A stretch of 64,000 bases of DNA from Adineta vaga (GCA_021613535.1 CP075494.1:7564001-7628000); one strand, 5' to 3'; counted from the first letter of the stretch, positions 24,009 through 37,670 are shown. Program-made: numbers and translations. Notes: generated by a model from the sequence alone, not told the origin.

Positions 24009-25143
24009 ATGCGTTTAACTACATTTCTTCGTTCTATTATTAATACGGCGACGGCGACAACTTCGCCTCTTTCACGAACAATTCCGGTTATAAGCAAATC
24101 TTCAAATACCGCAGGTAAATAAAAGAAATTTTTTTTTTCATCGTTCTATTAAGAAACCATGTGTTTTTAAGAACCAACATTAAGTTATTCGGATAGTGTA
24201 CTTGTTTTATCATTGGTTTTACCATCACGTCAAGAAACATGTCGATTTCATTTGAATTTACAAAGTGCAACTATTGGACAATTAATTGATGAAATTAAAC
24301 AAGAAGATGGTGGCGTTGAACACGTGCATATCTTCGATGAAAATGAACATGTCTTATCGAAATCGAATATGATCAATTCTTTAATGAATTCATCATTTAC
24401 TATTCAATTAAATAAACAAAAGACTTATCTTTTTGATGCCGTTAATAAATTACAAATCAAACAGAGTTCCATTGCTGCTCATACGAAGACGGAAGGACCA
24501 TCAATAGAAGATACTGTTGCAGCTCTTTATCATGCCCTAAATATAATGAAAGTTTATCATTCAAAATATCTTCAATTAAAAAATGAAGCGAATGAATTAA
24601 CAACTCAACTAGAACCTTTAGAAAAAGTAAATCAAATAAATAATTCTTTCCATCGATCTTTTATTTTCAATTTATATTTCATAGATAAAAGATCAATTAG
24701 CAAGTATCTCTCAACGTCATACCTCTCGATGTATATGGTATGGTTTAGCTGCCATGTCATTTCAAGTTGGTATTCTAGTCGAATTAACATGGTATGTGTA
24801 TTCATGGGATATTGTTGAACCAATATCTTATTTCATTGCTTATGGTACTGCTATGGCTTTCTATTCATTTCATTTAATGACACGTGCTGATTTTGAATAT
24901 ATGACAATGACTGATCGATTATTTTTACGTCGATTCTATCGTGAAGCTCGTCGACATGCATTTGATATCTCTCTATATAATCGTTTAAAGAATCGTCTTT
25001 TCATTGTGCATACCGATTTAGCACGTTTAAGAGCGCCATTAGCTTTATCGTTACCTGCACCACCTAATCCAATTAAATGTAAAATTAGTGGTGAAGAAAT
25101 CAGTCCATTAGATCTCTATCGTGCAAGTAGACGTGCTGTATAA
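24009..25143 (+). CDS. MCU: Mitochondrial calcium uniporter pore subunit
   Basis: Exons 24009-24114, 24172-24626 and 24685-25143 give 339 residues (human MCU 351). The N terminus is Arg/Ser/Thr-rich with no acidic residues, as expected for mitochondrial import. The matrix N-terminal domain follows (VLPSRQETCRFHL), then coiled coil 1 ending LEPLEK, TM1 (YGLAAMSFQVGILVELTW), the selectivity loop YSWDIVEPISYF, TM2, and a C-terminal coiled coil. The filter is WDIVEP where animal MCU usually has WDIMEP; the Asp and Glu of the filter are kept, so channel function is expected. It could be an MCUb-like dominant-negative paralogue, but the filter region does not show that. Forms the Ca2+ channel of the inner mitochondrial membrane with MICU1 and EMRE. 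Confidence 0.93.
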
Positions 25144-25297
25144 TGATAGACAAACTGTGATTAAATTTTTTACAACAACAACCAGAAATGACTTTATTTT
25201 TCTTTTTCTTTGTCAATGTATACACTTTGTTTTCAGTTTTGACAAGTTGATAAAAAAAAAGAATAGAAGATAAAACTGTTGAATAAATCTCTCGATC

Positions 25298-26919
25298 TTA
25301 ATAGATTCCAGGCCAAACTTTCCATCGTACAAGTTGACAATATTTATCCCATGCAGTTCCATATTTAAGTCGACATTTTTGATCATCACGATGAGCACGA
25401 TGCATGAGTAAAATTAAAAGAAATGTAAAATAAATATATGGCAAAATATGATGAAAACCACATGGACATGACCAAAGAAAAGCTAAAGTTAATTCTGGAA
25501 TGTAATGAAAATGTCTTGATAAACTCCAATAGCCAGATGCAAGAAGAATACTTTCAGAATGTTTACCATTTAATAAGACATATTTTGCACGAATAATATG
25601 AACTGGTTTACCCCAAACTTTACATTGACCATTACTGGATCGAACATCAATTTTTTGTCGATCACAATCATAATTGATATAGATTGAAAGAAGACCAAAT
25701 GTAAGAATCAAAATTGTTAAGATTGGACCAAGTTTTATTGGATGAGTGACAAGATAATATGATGGTAATGTATATAGACCAGATACCCAAACAAGACAAC
25801 CCCAACAAAGATAAAAACCAGCTCGATCAACAATAATATCCATTGTTTTCATATAACCTAAAGACAAATTATTATCTTAAGTTTTCTATTCTTGTGGGTA
25901 AATCCTATTGTTGACTATTCATCTGTCAATACGATCTAACCTTCATCATAAAGATTTCTATCAGTCAACAAACAACATACATCTATTTTTCTTTTCGATA
26001 CGTCTGCTATTATCTTGATAACTATCTCCATTATCAAAAGCTTATAGACTGATGAGTAGAAATATATACCTGATTCCCACCAAAAGAATTTTGTTAAATA
26101 AATTAATGTTAATACACATGTTACTAATGCACTATCTGTATAACCATGAAGTTCAAATGTTTTCATACAAAAAATTGTTGATAAAAGTGCCCATGATAAC
26201 ATTCCATACCGACAATTCGTAATCAGTTTAATATCAACATTGAATACTCTTGGATAAAGTTCGACACCACGATAAAAATCTGTTAACCAATTCGATGATG
26301 ATCGATGATCATCTGTTGATGGCATATATTTTCCTTTGAACATAACAAGAAAACATAGAATAAATGCAAATGTACTAACAGTGGAAAGAAATTCTTCCCA
26401 ATGATCATAAATATATGTTGGAGAAAGATGATTCATTTTTAATACGATTGTTAATAATGTAAATAAACATAATGAAACTAGATAATATAAAAAACCATTA
26501 TTTCGATAGATTGGCACATGACCTGTATCTGTAATTGGTCCAGCATATTCTTCACCAGGTAAAATAATTGTCATTACAATAGCATAGATTAAAAATGAGA
26601 TGATAATCAATGCTGATGGCCAATGCCATTGAAAATAAAAGAATTGTTCTAAAACTTGTTTTAAGCTCATCGTTTGATCAAAAAATATTCGTGTGAAAAA
26701 TTCCATGATTGATCCATGGCAATGATCACAGATGAATACAATTGATCGAATAAAGAATGGACATGCAAAACATAAAGTTAATGGGAAAATTAATTCAGAC
26801 CAAAATTTATTATGACCTTGCCGAGCATGAAGTGATAATTTATGGATGGAATCAGTATAATTTGATGGTAGATCAGCTGCTTTTTTATATTGATATTTTT
26901 CTTCTTTACGTTTCGACAT
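25298..26919 (-). CDS. DHCR7: 7-dehydrocholesterol reductase
   Basis: Two exons, 26070-26919 and 25298-25857, give 469 residues (human 475). It is a polytopic ER sterol reductase of the ERG4/ERG24 family. Diagnostic stretches are FNVDIKLITNCRYGMLSW, FFWWESGYMKTMDI across the intron, SGYWSLSRHFHY, and the C-terminal HRAHRDDQKCRLKYGTAWDKYC ending WPGIY. These match the NADPH and sterol-binding end of the family. It reduces the C7-C8 double bond of 7-dehydrocholesterol to give cholesterol. I chose the ATG at 26919 because the upstream extension has no family match. Many invertebrates cannot make sterols, so the enzyme may modify dietary sterols here. Confidence 0.93.
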
Positions 26920-27922
26920 ATCTATGGAATTGTAACTGAAAATACAAGAGTTAAAAACGACCGAATGATTTGTTCTACTGGTTGACAGTCTATTTATACT
27001 CCAAATTCTCACTTGACTTTTGCCCGAAGATAAAAGAAGTGTAAAGAACAATAAAAGTACGGAAAGATTGAAAATGTCTATATCTTCTACAGAAAATCTA
27101 ATTAGAAAAAGAAAGAAAAAGGTGATCCATCAGAATTTTCTTCATTGGTGGAAAGAAAAACGGATGCGTTTTTTCTTCTTGGAATATAATTCTGCGTCAT
27201 GCCGAGAAAAAAAGATGATGATGATAATGATGAGAACGACTTATCATTATTATATTATGCTAAAGGAAAAAAGACTCGTAGTTTAAAAGATAAAAAATTG
27301 TCGCTTGAGAGGAGCTATAAATGAATGAATGAATAATAGAAGAGGAAATATTTCAATAACACTAAGAATCAATTCGATTGTCTTATTTAATAAAACTAAT
27401 ATGAATATACTTACATGTTCTATGAAAGATTATTTGATCGTCTTTGGAAATGACGCGTGAAGAAAAAAAGACAAGATCTTTTGAATTATGTTTTCTTGTT
27501 TTCCTCTATGTCGATTCTCTTTTCTTTTGCATTCGTCATTTATATTCTATTCTATCTATATACATTGGAACTGACGAAGCTATTTACGTTTTGTTTCCTT
27601 TGTTTTCATCGTCGATATATTAAGATCAGTTTTCATTCGGATGCTTCTTTTAAACTAACACGACATGCAAACAAGACAGAAAAACAAGATGAAGCATATT
27701 AACCCTCAATAAACGAAAATTAAATACATAAAAAGTAGCGTTTCTTTAGTTCACAATATGTGGAATGAAAGTATTATCGGTAGAAAAAAGACAAACAAGA
27801 AAAGAGATTCGACCAAGCGAATAAAAAATATTATATATATATATTGAGGGTACACTGTAGAGAAAGAAGACAAACGAAGAAAAGAAAATGCCATGTAAAA
27901 ATATATACAAATCGGAATTGGC
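26920..27922. other. Intergenic
   Basis: About 1 kb between the DHCR7 start and the RalGDS 3' end, both on minus. No supported exon. Open frames here are lysine/phenylalanine-rich and lack splice partners. Confidence 0.5.
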
Positions 27923-30900
27923 TTAACGACTGTGATTAGATGACACACTTAAACCACTCGGTGTTCGATTATGGCCTGTCGTTGGATGAGAACGAGTTTT
28001 GTTTTGATCACGTTCTTGTCGTGTTTTTTCACGAACAATTAAATCAACATGTTCATCTGGAGATTTACGAACAAGTGCATAGAATACATTACAATGATCC
28101 GTTAAGGTTATTTCTAATGAAATATCATAAATGAAATTTATATATAATATAAAGAGAATTCTTACTTCGATCAGCTAATTGTTGATCGATACAATAATGA
28201 TCGTACGTGGTAGGATCAAGATTAAATTTTTCAAGAATTATTTTTAATACATTTGATACTCTTTCATTATCACCAATCTAGAAAACAAAAGATAATTAGT
28301 ATCAATGAGTTGAGAATGTCAATTATTTCAACATACTCGCACTTTTTTATATAGAAGATCATCTCTACCAATGAGTTGAACTTTAGCAATCAAAGTATTG
28401 TTTTCGACTGGATTAACAATACAATTAATCACACTATTTGTCGGTGAACCTTGAGCAGACATGTAACCTTGACTTGAACTAGCATTGGTTAGAAAACTCG
28501 AAGCAGATGATGAACGCGAGTGATGTGAATAGGTTTTCTAAAGATGAATCGAAAATAGATAGGATAAGAAATCTTTGTTTTTCTTTACTTTTTCACTCGT
28601 ATTAGTTGACTCTTGACGTTGTGTAAATGAATGACTCGATGCATAACTCATTTTATCAAGTGAACTTAATGATGTTGTTGAACCAGCTAATGGCAGAGTT
28701 ATGTCCGGTATTGGTTGAGTGTTCGTGAGTAATGATTCAAGTGAAACTTGTGATGGAAATCTGAATGAAGAAGAAAAAGAAAAGGAGAGAAGGATTTTCG
28801 TTCGATAATCCTCTTTTAAATATCATACGCTCTAAGTGGTTGTGATCGTTGGGATGATAGACAATTATCTTGTGATTTTTTTTGTTGTTGACTGTCAACA
28901 ATGTCAGGGGATTCTTGGGGTTCAATATCATAAGAACGTTGCCAACTAGAATAACCAAAAACAAGTAGGAAACAAAAGAAAAATATTCCGTCATACTTTT
29001 CACTATCAGTATGAGTTTGAATATTATCGAACCAACGTTGAAATGATGGAATACGTTGAATTGATGTATAAGCATTGGCAGCTGATTGAAATAATTTGAT
29101 TTGAGCTAAGATTTCAAATTCTCTTCTATGTTTTTCAAAATTAATTAATTTCTGTGACGTTTCATCTTTTTCATTGATATTTATGTAATTAGGAAAAGCA
29201 GAATCGATGTAGGTCAGATCACTGAAATATAAACCAAGATATGGCACAGTTCCAATCATTGTCTAGAAGGAAACAATCCTATAAATTAATCGAGTACAAA
29301 ATCAATTCAATATCTTACATTCTGTTGATCTCGTGATTTTTTCGAACGAAATTTTCTTCCAAGTGTAGCACTAGCTGCTGTTGTCACATCAGTATATTTC
29401 GCTGTTCCTTCCTAAATTGAAAAAGAACAACATTTTTATACATAAAGAAACGTGTAATTCGAAATTAAAGCTATAGTGCAATTTATAAACATGCAAAGAG
29501 AACACACACACACATACACAATAGGATTCAAAACCTACAATGCATTCCGGTAAAGTCAGGCGAATTTCATCTAATTGCTAGAAATAGATAGATACATTCA
29601 ATACTCTATCAATTACTACTACAGATAGATTCAATTGAATTTACTTTTTCAAGAATAGCACGTGCTTGCTTTTTATCACCGTTACAACTACCAAAAACTG
29701 TTTTTAATTCCGAAAGCTTTAAACGATGATTGAAATCGACATTGGACCACGCGGTCAGTAAACGGTATATGCAACCGGATTCAAGACCATTTAAAATAGC
29801 TGTTAACGAAGAAAAGTTTTTCAATTGTCGACATTCATAAGCAATATCAATCCATTTTTCTATAACACGTGCACGTATAGATTCATTCTGTTCTTTTAAA
29901 ATCGTCGCTACAACTCGATAAGTCAAAGCATTGAAATGTTCAATGGTTTTATCAGCAGTAGATAATGAACGATTGGAAGGTAAACCACTACGAGAAATAA
30001 TATTTTTTCCCAAAGTTAAACACTCATATGGCAGAACACGTTTCAATAATTCCTAATGAAATCAAAAAAATTATAATCATTGATAACAAAAAGAAAACAT
30101 ACGGCATCAACAATTGTTAATTGTTCAGCTATTCTGATATTTGACATATCGAGAAAATTCTTTCGTGCATCTGAATCGACGCTTCTTGGATTGTATAACG
30201 ATTCATCTGTATATGAAAATTTTGATTTATTATTATTATTATTATTGTTGTTGTTGTTGTCCACATCGTTTGTTCGTAAAAGAATATCTAAAAAAAAAGG
30301 AAAGACTTTTTCCAAGACATGAATTATATAAAACAATCAAATACCTGAATCGGATTGAAGAGCATCTTTGCCTTCTCGTAAAAATCGGCGAAATAGATTT
30401 TGACATTGATTTTCTAGATCGTTATTATCAACAGGAATATTCTCACGAAGATAACTTAGGGTAGTGAAACTTGGAGGTTCGTAAAAGTCTTCTTTATACG
30501 TGGTTAATAAGCAAATTAATGACATAGAAAGACTCCTAGAAAAATATTGATTTCATGAAGAAAACTTAAAAGCAAATAACTAATTACATACTTGAGTGTT
30601 TTCTGTCGAACATCTTCAATCATATCTAATGAAGCAGGAACAACTGCTTGATAACGAGCTAATATCGTTTCTATAAGCACTCTTGTATTTGTATATGTTC
30701 GATAGGTTGCAAATACAGTATGCATATGTATTGTATCAAGATCGCCATGTTTGTTTGTTAAACATTCCACGATTTTTTCCAGTGTACCAGCTTTTAATTG
30801 ATAGATTTTAACAGTTGAATAGAGAAGTTCACCACGATTATTACTTTTGAAGTCCTTCTATCATCAATCAAATCGGAAAAGAAAGAGAGAATGAAATATT

Positions 30901-31436
30901 TTTATCCTATCAAATAAATTCATCTTACCTGTTCTTTTTGATCATACGATGATTGATCAAGAGTAGTCGTTGATCCTGTCGGTGATAAAGTTTTCTTACG
31001 TGTTCGTTTTAAATATATTCTGAAGATTGCATCTTGTTGTTTTTCTTCACTAACAAATTGAGGTTGCTGAAAATTCTATATAAAATAAAAGATATTGAAT
31101 CATATTCAATTATTGGGAAATACTAAAAGTTAAGAAGTATTTATAATCTACCTCATCTTCATTGCTGTCATTGACATAAAGTCCTTTCAATTGTTTAACT
31201 AATTTGTTCCCATGAACTGTTATACGTATATTCGAAAATACAGAATCAAATAGACTAAAATCATGAATTGTTGATCGACTAGTTTGTCTGTCTATCGAAT
31301 GAAGTCTCGCAGGTGAATCTGCTAGATCATGTCGTTTAGCATTTGGAATTGATAATGAAGGACGTAGAATTGGACGTGGAGATGGTGTTTCTGATGAATT
31401 AGATTCATTTTCGGTGTCTATTACATCGACCGACAT
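27923..31436 (-). CDS. RALGDS: Ral guanine nucleotide dissociation stimulator (RalGDS/RGL family)
   Basis: Fourteen exons: 31152-31436, 30929-31075, 30592-30857, 30345-30535, 30103-30287, 29645-30052, 29539-29577, 29319-29411, 28997-29262, 28829-28945, 28589-28760, 28337-28537, 28166-28277 and 27923-28113, giving 890 residues. A RasGEF N-terminal module comes first (residues 150-260, VFATYRTYT). The CDC25 catalytic domain follows (EHFNALTYRVVATIL, NFSSLTAILNGLES, TVPYLGLYFSDLTYID). The C-terminal Ras-association domain contains LTDHCNVFYALV. This order is that of Ral exchange factors, which are recruited by Ras-GTP and activate RalA/B. An asparagine run is encoded by a trinucleotide repeat in exon 5. 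An in-phase alternative first exon may lie at 31985-32098, joining at 31448. Confidence 0.93.
30226..30260. repeat. TTA/TTG trinucleotide repeat, coding
   Basis: A TTA run followed by a TTG run lies inside RalGDS exon 5. On the minus strand it encodes about ten consecutive asparagines between the RasGEF-N and catalytic domains. Likely length-variable. Confidence 0.85.
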
Positions 31437-31984
31437 AGAGATAAGATTCTAATCGAGTGATGTGCTCGTACAATTGACTGCAGGTGGCGACAGACAAAGA
31501 GAATATACACCGACAAAAAAAATGAAGAAATAGATAAGCTTCTAACTAGTTTGTCAATGAAGAGCAACAACACTTTCTTTCTCTTGGTTTTTTTACATGT
31601 TCGTCTTATCAGTAGAATCAAACAAACGAGATACTCTCAAAGTATGCAAACAATGTATATCATAAAGTCTTGAAGAAAAACCTTCATCGAATATTTTAAA
31701 TCTCTATGTTTTCTTCTCACCAAATGATGAAGAAAATTGTTGTACTCATGCAGAGAGAGAAAAGATGCGAAAAATTCTTTTCCCAATGTAAATTCATCTT
31801 ACTTGTCGTCTTGTACTATTCATTGGACTGAACTCATTTTCTAAATATAATGATGATCAACTATCAAACGTCAATGACAGTTGAAAAACGAGAATATCGA
31901 AAGAATTTAAGTATGTTGACATATTTTTCGTTCAAGGTTATAAACAATTGAAAATGATATTAATCAAGATGAGATTTAACTTAC

Positions 31985-32098
31985 AATTGGACATTGTTCG
32001 ATTTGTGAATAGATATTTTGTTGACTAAGACTTTTAACTGACGAACAAGGTCTTGCTGATAAGATAATTCGACGAATTGATCGACGACTAAGGGACAT
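31985..32098 (-). CDS. Possible alternative first exon of RalGDS gene
   Basis: An ATG-initiated frame of 38 codons (MSLSRRSIRRIILSARP...) ends exactly at a good GTAAGT donor, phase 0. Joining it to an acceptor at 31448/31449 leaves the reading frame open into the RalGDS start (NLIS then MSVDV). The basic N terminus would replace a short one. Vertebrate RalGDS genes also use alternative N termini. Splicing is unproven. Confidence 0.4.
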
Positions 32099-32772
32099 TC
32101 GACTTTTTTTACGATTTGAAATTAGGATAACATCTGTTCACTCTAACGTATTATTCCTCCAATCTCCACAAACAATTGAGCAGAAGTAAAGTAATGTTGA
32201 CAAGTGAGCAACGCAACAGAAAGAAGAGGAGAGAAGGAGAAGAAGAAATAATAATAATAACAAGATCGATGACTCATCTCTACTCAATGTATATATAAAA
32301 TATATGTAATATATTTTGTATGAATTGCAAAGATTGATTTTATTCTATTGATAAAAGATAATTTCATATGCATAATTGAAAAAAAGATGCATTAAGTTAT
32401 TTTTTTTTCTTATCAATCAATTAATCACTGCACATTAACGACATCTAATTCTGAGTAATCAATCAATTGATCGATAGTCAATAATTTTTTTTTTTCAAAT
32501 AGATTGATATCAGTAGTAACGAAATTGAATTCGTAAAGTTCTTGAAGAATAACCTTTGTACGAACGACAATGTCAATATTGATCTTTTGATATCAAACAG
32601 AATGTGTGTTATGTTATCAAATTTCCAAATGATGAGAATGAGAAGAAGTTAGCTCATCTTTACAACTATTTTTCAATTCTTTTATCAACAGAAATTTAAA
32701 ATAGAATTTGTCGGGTTTTTTTTTCGATTTTTATTTATATCTTAGAAAACAAAATATGAAAAACAATGAAAT
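32099..32772. other. Intergenic
   Basis: About 670 bases upstream of RalGDS and downstream of the RIM-like gene (both minus). No supported exon and no C2B-type sequence that could extend the RIM-like protein. Confidence 0.5.
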
Positions 32773-35700
32773 CTATTTCTGTGTTTGATTGAAACGTGGT
32801 GGTTGTATATGAACAGAATTTTTATTTCCTGCTGATAATGATGAAGCCGATGAGTCGATAGAAACCATTTTGAATAGACGTGGTGATGAACCACGATTTG
32901 TTGTTTCTTCACGTGATCGTAAAGCTTGTAAGCGATACCAATGTGGTTTATCATCAATCACATTTGGATCTAGATGAAAGCAAATATAGAAATTCTATTG
33001 TTTGATACTTAAGTTTTTCAATCATTACTTTTTAAATCAATTGTTACTTGACCGATGAAATCATTTGCTTTGAAACGATCATAATCCCAGACTGTAAATT
33101 CAAGTTTTTTATATTGAATTTCTTCTCGATGAATATGTCCGTAGATAACTGTATGATTCCAAATTGGATTCAATGTTTTCGATACATGTTTAATTCGTCG
33201 TTTATTTTCTTGACTTAAAAAGAAATGAAACAAATATTCTATGGATTATATTATCTAGAGAAATTCACGATGATTAAACGAATATGAAAGAAATTAGGGA
33301 ATTGATCTCGCCTAGAATATTGTCGATAGTCTATCTTCTAGTTCTATATTGTATAATGATCTGAATGTAGTAATAAAAATTGACTGAATCTCGATGGAAA
33401 TCAGTTAGTTCTCTTTTAGAAACACTCTTCCCCCCTATATACTTTTATCCATAGTAATCATATAATAGTAGGACAGTAAAATGCATACTAATCGAACGAA
33501 AAACTCTGAAAGATTTGTAAATAGAAATAAGATGACTAATTCAATCATATCACTCACATGCCTAAATGAATATAGAACAACTTTGACTTGTCTTACAGTA
33601 ATCACAGTTATTTCTAAGCCTGTAATTCTATAATCTCTCTCTCTCTCTCTCTCTCTCTATATACATATACGAAAACGGATGTCAACTGTCACATAAATTT
33701 CTGTTTTCATTCTTTGAGGAAAATGTCATATACAAAACTTACTCTCTTCCAGGTAATAAATAAATTTTCACAAATGGATCTGAAAATCCATTTGTATCTT
33801 TTGGTATTAAATTTTTCGCTTGAATTATTCGTACAACTAATTGTTCACGTTCATTATCATGGCCAATTTGAATTTCAATATCTCCAACATAATCATTTTC
33901 ACGCAATTGATTAATAATTGTATTTCGTTGATTAGAAAAATCAACTGATTTCGTTTTTTTCTTGAGAAAATTTAATGAACCTAAGGCTAATGATGATTTT
34001 CTATCCATACTAGTCGAACCACGTGATATTCGTTTGTTATCAGATTTAAACAAATTATGTAAATTACGTGATGTACTCATTGTTCCACTGGCAAGTGGTA
34101 TAACACTTTGACTACGTCCATGAGAAATTGATGTTGTATTTAAACTACTTGTTCGACTTTGAGATGTATCAAAATATTGTGATAAACTATCACTTTCATC
34201 AGATTCATTGGAATTTTGTCGTTCAATACTTGGATGACTACCGGCACCATTTAAACCAGGATCATTTGGTAATAAACTTGAACGCGGACGATGAGAAAAC
34301 ACATGTGTTGAGTCTTCACTTGGTAATAACATTTTCTAAATGAATGAATAAATCACAAACAAAATGATTATATAATCAGGATATTACTGTTGGTGAAGGT
34401 TTGGATTCTTCTTCTGAATTTTCCGGAATAGTTGCAGTTGCTGCTTTTTTCTGTAGAGAATAAATCGATGTCGATTTCGATTTGGTAACTGAATGATTCG
34501 TTGATGCAAGTTTCAAGACTTCCATGGAATGTCTTCGTTGAATATTCATATCTGTAGTTTGAGAAGAGTACGAATTCACATGCGTAGATTGACTACGAAC
34601 AATGATTTCAAATTCATTTTGTATTGTATTCATTAAGTTTTCAACAAATAATGCACTTTTACCACGTAATGAAACACCGCCAAGTTCAAGTACTTCATCA
34701 CCTTTTAAACACAGAGAGAGAGAGAGACAGAACAAGGGTGAGAAAGATTCGTATTGAATTGATTAAACAAACCTTCTTGAACAATATTTTTCAATATTTG
34801 ATAATTTCGATGATGAATATCGATATTTTCAATACAAGCAGTGACTTCCATACAATGAGGAATAGATTGACCACCTGCTATACGAAAACCTAAATCAGTA
34901 TTGATACCATGTCGCGATGGATTCAATATTAATTTTGTTGTTGAAAATGGATAGGTTATTTCAGTACTTGTACTCTAGAGAAAAAGAACAATATATTTAC
35001 GAAATAATGATGAAATAACAAACTTTTTGTAATTTTTTTGTAGGTAGAATGGTTGGAGTTGGTACTGATTCATTAACATGATTTGATAGAGTAGATTCTT
35101 TCTTTTTTAACTTCTTTTTCGTTTTTATTGATGAATTGATAGTTTTCATTGGAGGTGTATTCGTTGTTTGATCTCGTAATTGTTTACCTTTAGATATAAA
35201 ATTATCATTGGAAGTTGTCGTTATTTTAAAATCATTTTCCAATTTCGAAGGTATTGTTCGATCAAGAGAACCTATTGGATTACTAAGATCGATTTCTAAT
35301 AAATCACATTCGTCGTCAAGATTTTGTGGAGAAATTATCGTTGATTGAGGAGGAACTGCTGGAAGGGTAAAACGAGATTCGGAATTAGCTCGACGAAGTT
35401 GTAATTGAGTTCGAGGGATAAAATCTGGTGGAAGTGGTAAATTACGTTTGTGTCTATTTGTCGATAGCATACGCTAAAATAGAATAAGAGAGAGGAGATA
35501 TTGTCTATTTATTAATCTATCAATGAACTGTAACAATACAGAATGATTTGAATTGATTATTGTCTTGTCGAGTATTCTGATTTACACTCTAACTCAATTA
35601 AATCAATCTCGTATGAATCGCAGTTTCTCTTTTTCTCACAGACAAGAAAAATAAGTTCATTTAAATTGTATATATTGCGTGAGAATATTTTCTTCCCCGG

Positions 35701-37670
35701 GAGTTCTTCATTATTCTATCGTATATTAGAAACTTTGCCTTTCAATAATACACATTCTTTCGTACGAAAACAAAATAGAACTGACCTGGATAAAATCTAG
35801 TCTAGTAGACTTACTATTGTTTTCTTTTTATCGAAACATATGTTTCTTTTTTTTTTGTATATCGATATTACATTTCTTTTCCTTCATGCATTTTAATTAA
35901 TGAAATTAACAACGACGAAAAACTATTCCTTAGTGTAAATACAATTGTATTTCATTCGGTCAAATCATCGGTTAATTTTATTATAAGAATAGACTGATTC
36001 GACAGATATTTATGTTGACTTATTCTTTGATGGATTAATCAAATTAAATATAGAAAGAAAACTTTCGAATGAAACTCTCTTACCTTACGATATATTAATG
36101 GAAGATTTTCTCTTGTTTGATGAAGTTCAGGTATGACTGGAATAAGAAGATCAGTAAGATTTTGTCGAATACCTGACGAACGACTAAGACTACCTCGACG
36201 ATTAGTAATTGGAATCGGACCAGAAATAGAAAGACTAAGCGGATGTGTCATAAGACGAGAAGAATTTCCATCATCGTCATCATCTTCTTCTTCATCTATT
36301 GGTGATTCAATTTCCATTTCAAGAATTGAATTTTTATCAATTTTATTGATAGGTGATGTTGATGATGATCGATCAATTGGCTTTGGCAAATGTCGTGAAA
36401 GATTTTCGATTGTTTTTTCTAATTCTTTGACATGATCAAATTCGTCTTCATGATCATCTTCGTCAATACATTCATCAATTTGATAGGATTGAATGATTGA
36501 TTGTTCTTCAGATTTATTTGATACTATTACTGACACATAAGGACTTGGTTCTTCATAAAAAAATTCATTCTCATCAATTTCAGTTAGACTATATTTTGCA
36601 GATGATTCTAATTTAATTGATTGTTTTTCTTCATCAATGTTGGCATTTTCAATTTCTTCATCAATTCTTATAATATCATTTTCATATGGTTCATTTAAAA
36701 TTGTTATAGGTGACAGTGATTTTTCTCTCAATGTCGACTAATATAAAAGAAAAAGAAAAAGGTTTATATTGAATTATTTATTAACGAGTAGAACAAATAT
36801 ACTTGTTCATCTATGAATCTAGTATGATTTTTTTCTTTAGAATCAATCAATTCATTCTCTTGACATTGAGAACAAATCGGTGATGTTTCTTGATGTATTT
36901 TACCACATATTTGACATTGAGGATAAGTTGTTAAAATTAATGAATTTTCGGCGTCACTTTTCCTAATAATAGACGACAAAGGAAAATCAACTGCTGACAG
37001 TAAATGAATGAGGAATGTCTTTTAGAACTATTTTTAGATTAATCTAAGATGATTCAATGAGCTTTTCTTTATTTGACAGCAGACAACGTCATTGTAAAAT
37101 TCGAAAAAAAGAAGTAAGACTAATGAAGAAAAGAATGTAATCTACTTACATTTCATTATCATATCTCTCTAGGTTGTCAGGAATAAAACTATTCGTTGAG
37201 GTTGATGATGATGACAATGATGGTGATACAGATGCTGCTGGCGACATTGCTGATGGAATAGTCATTACTGGTAATAATGGAGATTGTTGTTCTTCAACAG
37301 CTCGTGCTCGTCGTAATACATTAGCAATATGTTCTTGTTCTTCACGATTTAAATGACTTAAATCTATATCAGCCGGTGATACCAATGGTGGTGGAATGAA
37401 AAGTGCACTGTTTCTTGCGCTTTGCATACTATCCAATGAAACAGGTTTCGATATATATACAACGGATGACGTGGAATATCTTGAAGCATGTTGTTCATTA
37501 AAAGGCGATGTTGAATAAAAATAATGGTGTGTAGCTTCCGGAATTGAGGATGATGATATAAATGAAGTAGTGGATGGTGATGGTCGTGGTGGGTGCGATG
37601 ATGGAGGAGGAGGAGGAGGAGCTAGATCAACTGTCACATCCTGTACCCACTTCTTTAATGAACTTAACAT
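32773..37670 (-). CDS. RIM/Piccolo-like active-zone protein with PDZ and a single C2 domain
   Basis: Nine exons: 37150-37670, 36803-36962, 36084-36737, 35024-35473, 34773-34974, 34388-34701, 33743-34335, 33029-33213 and 32773-32969, giving 1091 residues. The N terminus is Pro/Ser-rich (a run of prolines near residue 18). A four-cysteine knuckle (CQICGK...CSQCQ) follows, then a long acidic disordered part. The PDZ domain ([20 protein letters not shown]) lies near residues 600-700. The single C2 domain is very close to RIM C2[47 protein letters not shown]. The protein stops about 55 residues later, with no C2B and no classical RIM Rab3-binding zinc finger. RIM and Piccolo/Fife tether vesicles and Ca2+ channels at presynaptic release sites. 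An in-frame stop precedes the ATG. Confidence 0.88.
33634..33658. repeat. CT microsatellite
   Basis: An uninterrupted CT run in the 529-base intron of the RIM-like gene, between the two halves of the C2 domain. Confidence 0.9.
34713..34727. repeat. AG microsatellite
   Basis: A short AG run in the 71-base intron that splits the PDZ domain of the RIM-like gene. On the sense strand it acts as the pyrimidine stretch near the acceptor. Confidence 0.8.

Noticed and set aside
24820-24850. MCU selectivity filter DIVE as a sign of a non-conducting subunit
   Set aside because: The Asp and Glu that bind calcium are kept, and the family consensus is W-D-x-x-E-P, so Met to Val is within normal variation.
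31803-31846. Internal exon upstream of RalGDS (EFSPMNSTRRQ)
   Set aside because: In the phase left by the putative first exon it meets TGA, so it was not joined.
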